7,960 nucleotides of DNA from Brevundimonas sp. (GTDB lineage: Bacteria > Pseudomonadota > Alphaproteobacteria > Caulobacterales > Caulobacteraceae): assembly GCF_031082345.1 (NCBI RefSeq), contig NZ_JAVHLH010000130.1, forward strand, positions 1-7,960. Direction: 5' to 3'. Below, in pieces: positions 1 to 7,960 of the stretch. The position numbers were made by a program, and so were the translations under genes. The notes below the pieces were generated by a model that did not search any database, was not told where the DNA came from, and saw only the letters and a list, made by a program, of their open reading frames with translations. Within the stretch, counting starts at the first letter, position 1; each line of letters opens with the position of its first letter.

Positions 1-1
1 C

Positions 2-1549
2 GGAGCTCTGGACCGGGCGAGACGGCTGTTCGACGAAGCCGGTCTCGGTTCGGTGACCGACGACCCCGCGACCCTGAGCGTGCGCGGACGGCTGCTCAAG
101 GACGAGGCGCGGCGGGCGCCGGCGGCGGAACGCGGCCGGCTTTGGCGCGAGGCGGGCGACGCCTACGCCCGGGCCGCGGACCTGAGCGGCGCGACCTACC
201 ATCTTATCAACGCCGCGACCCTCGCCTTGCTGGCCGGCGACCGGCCGATGGCAGACGAGCGGGCAAAACGGGTGCTGGACAAGCTGGATGCCGGCGATAC
301 CGGGCCCGAGACCCTCTACTATCTCGGCGCGACCCGGGCCGAGGCGCTGCTGCTGCGGGGCCGGACAGGCGAGGCGCGGGCGGCGCTTGAGTCCGCCTGC
401 CGGCTGGCACCCGAGGCATGGGAAGACCACGCATCGACACTTCGCCAGTTCAGTCTGATCCTCAAGACGCTGGGCGAGGACACGGCCTGGCTTGAAGCTC
501 TGCAGCCGCCTCGCAGCCTGCATTTCGCGGGGCATTTGGGCGTCGTCGACAGCGCGGAGGTACGCGCGCGCATCGACGCCCTGCTCGGCGAGGAGCGAAT
601 CGGCTTCGCCTGCGGCGCGCTGGCCGGCGGGGCCGACCTGATCGTCGCCGAAGCCGTGCTGGCCCGGAACGCCGAGCTCCATCTGGTGCTGCCCGCGCCC
701 CCTGCCGTGTTCCGGGCCGAGTCCGCCGCGCCGCTGGGCGGCGACTGGCCGACGCGGTTCGACGCGGTTCTGGGTCAGGCAGCCTCCGTTCACGTGACGG
801 AGCCCGGGCTGGCGGCGACCACCATGCTCCATATCCGCCTTGCCGCCGAGGTGGCCATGGGCAGGGCCGTGATGAAGGCCGCCTCACTGGCCAGCGAGGC
901 CGTCCAGTTGCTGTTGGCCGACTCCGGGGCGGCGACCAACGCCACCAGCCTGATCGGCACGCACTGGCGACGGAGCGGCCGCCGGCAGGTTCAGCTGGAT
1001 CTACCCCGGCACGCTGCCGGGACGGTGGGCGGAAAGCCGCTCGGCGAGGGACCGGGCGACGGCGTGCTGGCGGCCATGCTGGCCGTCGGATTCGATGACG
1101 CCGGGCACGCCGAAGATTCAGCAACCACCGAGGCGTTCGGCTGGATCGCGGCCGCGCTGGCCGACGCGGCCCGGCCGCTGACCCACCCGGTGGTCGCGGG
1201 GGACGTCCTACACCTGGCGTTTGCCGACCCAGGGGAAGCGTCCGAAGCAGCCAACCGGATCGGCGACGCCCTGGGACCGGACGCGCCCCGCATCGCCGGC
1301 CACTACGGGGTCGCGCGGCGGGTCGAGAGCCCTTTCGGCGGGCCGCCCGCGCTTGTCGGCCGCGCCACGCGACTTGCGATGGACTTGCTGGCCTCGACCC
1401 CGCCGGGGGCCGTTCACGTGAGCGAGGATTTCGCCGCCGCCCTGCACGGCTGGACGCATCTCTCCGCTGGCGACGCCGCCTATGTCGGGGAGCTGTCGAT
1501 AGGCGGCCGGACGATCAACCTGTACGCCCTAGCGCCCGCGGGCCGCTAG
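2..1549 (+). CDS. TPR-like / SLOG-like / degenerate class III cyclase-domain protein (5' end outside window)
   Basis: The frame is open from base 2. A GTG at 53 could start a 498-residue protein, but the 17 codons before it continue the same helical pattern (ALDRARRLFDEAG), so the true start is probably upstream. Numbering from that GTG: residues 1-150 are Ala/Leu/Arg-rich paired helices of TPR type. Residues 155-250 look like a SLOG/Rossmann module, with LHFAGHLG at 156-163, ACGALAGGADLIVAEA at 186-201 and LHLVLP at 209-214. Residues 335-495 resemble a class III adenylate/guanylate cyclase domain, with VVAGDVLHLAF at 380-390 and a TPPGAVHVSEDF stretch at 449-460. Known cyclases need two metal Asp, a specificity Lys and an Asn-x3-Arg pair. 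Here only Asp384 is obvious; the Asn-x3-Arg site reads Arg440-x3-Asp444. I infer a non-catalytic, perhaps nucleotide-sensing, cytoplasmic protein. No signal peptide or membrane segment is visible. It converges on the Crp-like gene. Domain calls come from motif memory without a search. Confidence 0.72.
   Translation, partial: GALDRARRLFDEAGLGSVTDDPATLSVRGRLLKDEARRAPAAERGRLWREAGDAYARAADLSGATYHLINAATLALLAGDRPMADERAKRVLDKLDAGDTGPETLYYLGATRAEALLLRGRTGEARAALESACRLAPEAWEDHASTLRQFSLILKTLGEDTAWLEALQPPRSLHFAGHLGVVDSAEVRARIDALLGEERIGFACGALAGGADLIVAEAVLARNAELHLVLPAPPAVFRAESAAPLGGDWPTRFDAVLGQAASVHVTEPGLAATTMLHIRLAAEVAMGRAVMKAASLASEAVQLLLADSGAATNATSLIGTHWRRSGRRQVQLDLPRHAAGTVGGKPLGEGPGDGVLAAMLAVGFDDAGHAEDSATTEAFGWIAAALADAARPLTHPVVAGDVLHLAFADPGEASEAANRIGDALGPDAPRIAGHYGVARRVESPFGGPPALVGRATRLAMDLLASTPPGAVHVSEDFAAALHGWTHLSAGDAAYVGELSIGGRTINLYALAPAGR
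1529..1549. terminator. Palindrome spanning both convergent stop codons, possible bidirectional terminator
   Basis: CTAGCG at 1529-1534 pairs with CGCTAG at 1544-1549. The interior adds CC at 1535-1536 pairing with GG at 1541-1542 around a CGCG loop, with C1543 bulged. This gives an eight-pair GC-rich stem that includes the TAG stops of both converging genes. No T-run follows on either strand, so classical intrinsic termination is not supported. The shared position at the end of two converging genes makes a bidirectional transcription stop or RNA 3'-end stabiliser plausible. Confidence 0.35.
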
Positions 1550-2217
1550 ACGACCAGTTCCTCCAGACGCCCGGGCGCGACGATGACGAGGGCGTCGTTC
1601 TCGCGCCGCACGATGCCGCGTCGTTCGAGGGCGCTGACGGAGCGGGAGACGGTCTCCCGTGTGCTCTGTACCCGGACGGCCAAGGCCGCGTGTACGGGGG
1701 CGGGACGGATGACGGCTCCGTCGCCGAGACGGGCCAGACGCAGGAGTTCGGCATAGACCCGACCGGGCGCCGACAGCGTCGTCCGGTCGACCATCCGGGC
1801 GCTTGCGGCGCGCAACTGCTCAAGCAGGGAGCGGACCAGCAACAGACCCAGCGACCGGTGCCGGTCGACCAGCATCACGAAATCGGCGGCCGGGACGCAG
1901 GCGGCCCGGGTCGGGTCGGCGGCCACGACATCGGCGTCAACCGGCCAGGCGTCGGTCGCAGCCACGGTGCCGAAGAAATCTCCCGTGCGGTATTCGTGGA
2001 CCAGCACCATCTGTCCGTCGAGGCCATAGACGAGGGCCTGTGCCCGGCCCGCGACGACCAGCCAGGCGTGGCCGAGGCGGTCGCCGTAGCGCAGGATCAC
2101 CGCCCGGGCCGGGTACTGGCGCCCGACCGCATGCGCCGCGAGGGCCGCCCCGACCTCAGCGGGACAGCCGATGGCGGCGCAGATATCGTCCTGAAGTCCG
2201 GTCGACCCGATCATCAT
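1546..2217 (-). CDS. Crp/Fnr-family transcriptional regulator
   Basis: This is a 223-residue cytoplasmic DNA-binding protein, the usual length for the family. Residues about 30-112 form the cyclic-nucleotide-binding-type beta-roll (ILRYGDRLGHAWLVVAGRA, then YRTGDFFGTVA). Residues about 113-145 give the long dimerisation helix, and residues about 150-215 the winged helix. The recognition helix reads STRETVSRSVSALERRG at 185-201; Arg187, Glu188 and Arg192 align with E. coli CRP Arg180, Glu181 and Arg185, which contact the TGTGA half-site. The phosphate-binding cassette (GDFFGTVAATDAWPVDADV) lacks the Arg-Ser pair that holds cAMP in CRP, so classical cAMP binding is doubtful. Only Cys13, Cys18 and Cys107 are present, not an FNR-type four-cysteine iron-sulfur cluster. 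The ligand is therefore unknown. There are two consecutive ATG codons; a GGAG lies 5 nt before the first and 8 nt before the second, so the start may be 2217 or 2214. Its stop interlocks with that of the convergent gene. Confidence 0.93.
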   Translation of the reverse strand: MMIGSTGLQDDICAAIGCPAEVGAALAAHAVGRQYPARAVILRYGDRLGHAWLVVAGRAQALVYGLDGQMVLVHEYRTGDFFGTVAATDAWPVDADVVAADPTRAACVPAADFVMLVDRHRSLGLLLVRSLLEQLRAASARMVDRTTLSAPGRVYAELLRLARLGDGAVIRPAPVHAALAVRVQSTRETVSRSVSALERRGIVRRENDALVIVAPGRLEELVV

Positions 2218-2222
2218 GAACG

Positions 2223-2226
2223 CTCC
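2223..2226 (-). promoter_or_regulatory. Ribosome binding site of the Crp/Fnr-type gene
   Basis: On the minus strand this reads GGAG within GTGGAGCGTTC immediately before ATGATG. Spacing is 5 nt to the first ATG (2217) and 8 nt to the second (2214). The second spacing is closer to the common optimum, so the shorter start by one residue is a real alternative. Confidence 0.6.
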
Positions 2227-2265
2227 ACGGGAAAGTTGGACCGCAACGTCCCGGAAATTGCCGGT

Positions 2266-2280
2266 CCGCGCAACGCGCGG
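2266..2280. repeat. Perfect inverted repeat upstream of the Crp-like gene, possible operator
   Basis: CCGCGC and GCGCGG are perfect inverted arms around AAC, lying 49-63 nt upstream of the ATG at 2217. A GGTCCGC heptamer occurs at 2263-2269, overlapping the left arm, and again at 2281-2287, right after the right arm. The location fits an operator or 5' leader hairpin. In GC-rich DNA a six-base GC palindrome can arise by chance, so the call is tentative. Confidence 0.3.
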
Positions 2281-2530
2281 GGTCCGCAGGGGGACTTGGT
2301 GCAGCGGCGGTGGCGCAAGTGAGGCCAGGCTCCGGGAGCCACGCGTTGGATGGCTTTGCCCTCCTCAAGTGGCGGTGGCAGCGGCCGGCATGCAGCCACC
2401 TACTGAATAACTCCGGAGACGAGTTGTCGCTGGACCGCGCCCACCGCCACGCACCCCGCAACCGTTCTCTGGTCTGACCCGGGTCCTGCAAGGGCCAGGA
2501 ATGTCGCGGCTATCCGCCGCAAACTTCCGC

Positions 2531-2551
2531 GCCGCCTGCTGCGACGGCGGC
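2531..2551 (-). terminator. GC stem-loop just after the hybrid kinase stop, weak terminator candidate
   Basis: GCCGCC at 2531-2536 pairs perfectly with GGCGGC at 2546-2551 around a 9-nt loop. On the minus strand it begins 9 nt beyond the TAG stop of the kinase gene. It is followed by GCGGAAGTTTGCGG, which has only three T's, so intrinsic termination would be weak. It could instead be a Rho-dependent stop or mRNA 3'-end structure. Confidence 0.25.
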
Positions 2552-2559
2552 CACTGCAC

Positions 2560-4571
2560 CTATGCCTGGGCTGACGCCCTCCGATCAGGCGTCTGCGCGA
2601 TCACGGCCCGGAGCCGTTCCGCCAGCTCCGAGTTCCGGTAAGGCTTCCCGATGACCTCGAAGTCATGCACCTCTTCAAGACCGGATTCGCCCAGGTAGCC
2701 AGAGGTCAGCAGGATCCGCAAAGAGGAGTTCAACCGCTGGGCCTGACGCGCCAACTCGATCCCGTTGACGCCTCCGGGCATGACGACATCCGAGAACAGG
2801 ACGTCGAAAGACGGGTCCGCCTGCAGTCGGGCCAAGGCTCCGGCTGCGTCGATCGCCACTTCGCATCGATAGCCGAGCCCGTTGAGCATATCGAGGCAGA
2901 CGCTGAGGACTGCGGGATCATCCTCGACGATCAGCACGCGTTCCGACCCCGTGGGGATCGGCGCCGCCGGCTCCATGTCAATCACCGGAGCAGGCCGCAG
3001 GTCGGTGAGCGGCAGCGTCAGGGTGAAGGCGGCGCCCTCTCCCGGCTGGCTTTGAACCTCGATGCGTCCGCCCGACTGGCTGACGAAGCCGTAGACCTGG
3101 GACAGGCCCAGGCCGGAGCCCCGCCCGACCTCCTTCGTCGTGTAGAAGGGCTCGAACACCCTCTGCAGGACTTCCGGGGTCATGCCCGGACCGGTGTCAG
3201 CCACCACGATCACGCCCTCACAGGAAGGTTCCGACCGTTCCTCGATGCGGATCGTCAATCGCCCATCGTTGACCATGGCGTCCCTGGCGTTCACGGCGAG
3301 GTTGAGAAGCGCGTTTTCCAGATGACCGGGGTCGACGGACACAAACACCTCGGTGCCGGAGTATTGCAGGTCGAGAATCACCCCCTCGCCAACCGCCTGC
3401 TTCATCAGCGGCGCGAAATCACGAACCAGTCGGTTGAGCCCGACAGGCTCGGGGTTCAGCTGCTGCCGACGGGAAAAGGCCAGCAGCTGACGGGTGAGCG
3501 TCTGACCGCGGTCCGCAGCGGACCTTATCGCCGCAAGCTGACGGTTCGCCTTGGGCTCCTCGATCCTTCGGAGCAGAATGTCGGCGTTGCCAAGCACCAC
3601 GGTGAGCAGGTTGTTGAAATCGTGCGCGACGCCGCCCGTCAGTTGGCCGACGGCTTCCATCTTCCTCGCCTGAGCCAGTTGCTCCTCAAGTTGACGCCGC
3701 TCGGTGATGTCGAGAAGCGTGCCGACGATCTCCCCGTCCGTCCCGTCCTCGCCGGGCACCCAGACGCCCTGATCCAGAAATCTCCGATACTCGCCGTCGG
3801 CGCACTGCCAACGGTATTCGCAGGCATAGGCGCCCGACTTCGACGCCTGCATGAGGCAGTCAACGACGCCCCCCACGTCGTCGGGGTGGATGCGTCCAAG
3901 GCCCATCCCGGGCTCTTCGATAAACCGGCCGGGGGCGAAGCCGGTCAGGGGGGTGATGCTGTCGCTGACGAAGAGCGCGCCGAACGGATGCAGGCTCATC
4001 CGCGACGTGAAGACAACCGGCAGGGAGCGCAGGATGGAGTCCTGGCGCTCGCGCGCCTTTCGCAGCGCCAGTTCTGCGGCGAGGCGCGCCTCCGTGATCG
4101 AGGCGTTCTCGCGCATCAGACGTTGCTGTTCCTCGGCGTGCCGCTTGATCTGGCTCGTCTTGAGATGCAGGTCGGCCAGGACGCTGACCTTCGCGCGCAG
4201 GATGAAGGGATCGACGGGCTTGAACACCAGATCGACGGCGCCGGCCTGATAGGCCTGGAAGATGTGGGTTTCGTCGCGGAAGACGGCGGTCACGAACACG
4301 ATCGGCGTGTCGCGCGTGCGGGGGTGCTCGCGGATCAGGCGAGCGGTCTCATAGCCGTCCATCCCGGGCATATGCAGGTCGAGCAGAATGACCGCGAACT
4401 CCTGCTTCAACAGCAGACGCAACGCCTCCTCGCCTGAGCGGGCGACCACAATCTCATGGCCCAGGATCTCGAGCGCCTCCCTCGCGGCGAAGGCGTTGCG
4501 TTCGTCATCATCAACGACCAGCACTCGGGCCTTGAGCGGATCCGGGGCCTTTCGCGTTCGGGGGGTGGCCA

Positions 4572-4572
<1 letters not shown>
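2560..4572 (-). CDS. Soluble hybrid histidine kinase, REC-PAS-HisKA-HATPase-REC
   Basis: The start is set at ATG 4572, giving MATPRTRKAPD and 670 residues. The frame is open 44 codons further, but that part lies inside the upstream kinase gene and looks like out-of-frame sequence. Residues 16-135 form receiver 1, with acidic 21-23, phospho-acceptor Asp65 (ILLDLHMPGMDG), Thr95 and Lys118. Residues 136-180 are a coiled-coil linker. Residues about 180-292 form a PAS domain ending in GTLLDITERR. The HisKA H-box is GGVAHDFNNLL with His317. The HATPase has an N-box around Asn428, DTGPGM at 459-464, FEPFYTTK at 473-480 and GRGSGLGL at 483-490. Receiver 2 spans about 545-660, with Asp551/552, acceptor Asp595 (SDVVMPG), Thr623 and Lys643. 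All key residues are intact. No membrane segment or Hpt domain is present. The start overlaps the upstream kinase stop in TGATG, implying co-translation. The N-terminal receiver suggests the kinase is itself switched by a phosphate input; the signal sensed by PAS is unknown. Confidence 0.95.

Positions 4573-7960
<3,388 letters not shown>

Larger units (their letters stand above)
2218..2559. other. Non-coding gap between the hybrid kinase stop and the Crp-like start
   Basis: This gap of 342 bases separates two genes on the minus strand and should hold the promoter of the Crp/Fnr-type gene. I could not find a convincing -35/-10 pair, a sigma-54 site with correct spacing, or a TGTGA/TTGAT palindrome. 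What is visible is a set of inverted repeats. They are CCGCGC-AAC-GCGCGG at 2266-2280, GGCTCC-G-GGAGCC at 2328-2340, GGTGGC/GCCACC arms at 2374-2379 and 2395-2400, GACCCGGGTC at 2476-2485, and a GC hairpin at 2531-2551. Short open frames exist on both strands, but none has a good ribosome site or recognisable protein. Confidence 0.6.

Noticed and set aside
53..55. GTG at 53 as the true start of gene 1
   Set aside because: There is no clear ribosome site before it. The preceding in-frame codons continue the helical repeat pattern with no stop to the window edge, so the gene most likely begins outside.
2315..2335. Possible sigma-54 promoter (TGGCCTCACTTGC on the minus strand)
   Set aside because: The GG and GC elements are 8 bases apart where the sigma-54 consensus needs 10.
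2214..2399. Small open frame (61 codons) in the gap upstream of the Crp-like gene, minus strand
   Set aside because: GTG start with a poorly spaced ribosome site, Pro/Arg-rich translation, and it runs into the Crp-like gene in another frame. There is no support for expression.
2484..2500. Inverted repeat TCCTG/CAGGA as a terminator of the kinase operon
   Set aside because: The five-base arms are weak and no T-run follows on the minus strand. The hairpin at 2531-2551 is stronger and nearer to the stop codon.
2665..4437. Long open frame of 590 codons on the plus strand, opposite the smaller kinase
   Set aside because: It mirrors the GC-rich codons of a clearly functional kinase on the other strand. 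Its translation is rich in His, Asp, Gln and Arg with no domain pattern.

Overview
The window comes from a GC-rich bacterium with strong G/C bias at third codon positions. The style of the genes, with long cytoplasmic hybrid kinases, a HAMP-array kinase and a Crp/Fnr regulator, fits an alphaproteobacterium. Caulobacterales is my best guess, but that is an impression from family resemblance and not a proven assignment. No RNA gene, mobile element, CRISPR array or transfer signature was seen. Almost the whole window is coding, apart from one gap of 342 bases.

Layout from left to right. (1) At 2-1549 on the plus strand is the 3' part of a three-module protein: a TPR-like helical N-terminus, a SLOG/Rossmann-like nucleotide-binding module, and a C-terminal class III nucleotide cyclase homology domain that appears to have lost most of its catalytic residues. 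(2) At 1546-2217 on the minus strand is a Crp/Fnr-family regulator. It is convergent with gene 1, and the two stop codons interlock in one CTAG inside a strong palindrome. (3) At 2218-2559 is a non-coding gap with several inverted repeats, probably holding the promoter of the regulator. (4) At 2560-4572 on the minus strand is a 670-residue soluble hybrid histidine kinase (REC-PAS-HisKA-HATPase-REC). (5) At 4572-7960 on the minus strand is a very large hybrid kinase, cut by the window edge: tandem 92-residue HAMP repeats, GAF, long coiled coil, HisKA-HATPase, then receiver, degenerate receiver, receiver.

The two kinases form a translationally coupled pair (TGATG stop/start overlap). Neither carries a recognisable Hpt domain, so phosphotransfer between them or onward would need a separate Hpt protein or direct exchange. 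The N-terminal receiver of the downstream kinase is a plausible input port for the upstream kinase's signal. The Crp-like regulator lies downstream in the same direction but across a 342-base gap, so it is probably transcribed separately.

The points most worth a second look are the predicted pseudo-cyclase/SLOG protein, the HAMP array resembling fungal group III histidine kinases, the degenerate receiver between two intact ones, and two well-placed palindromes: one on the convergent stop codons and one right before the start codon of the second kinase. I do not see a clearly new defence or mobile system here.
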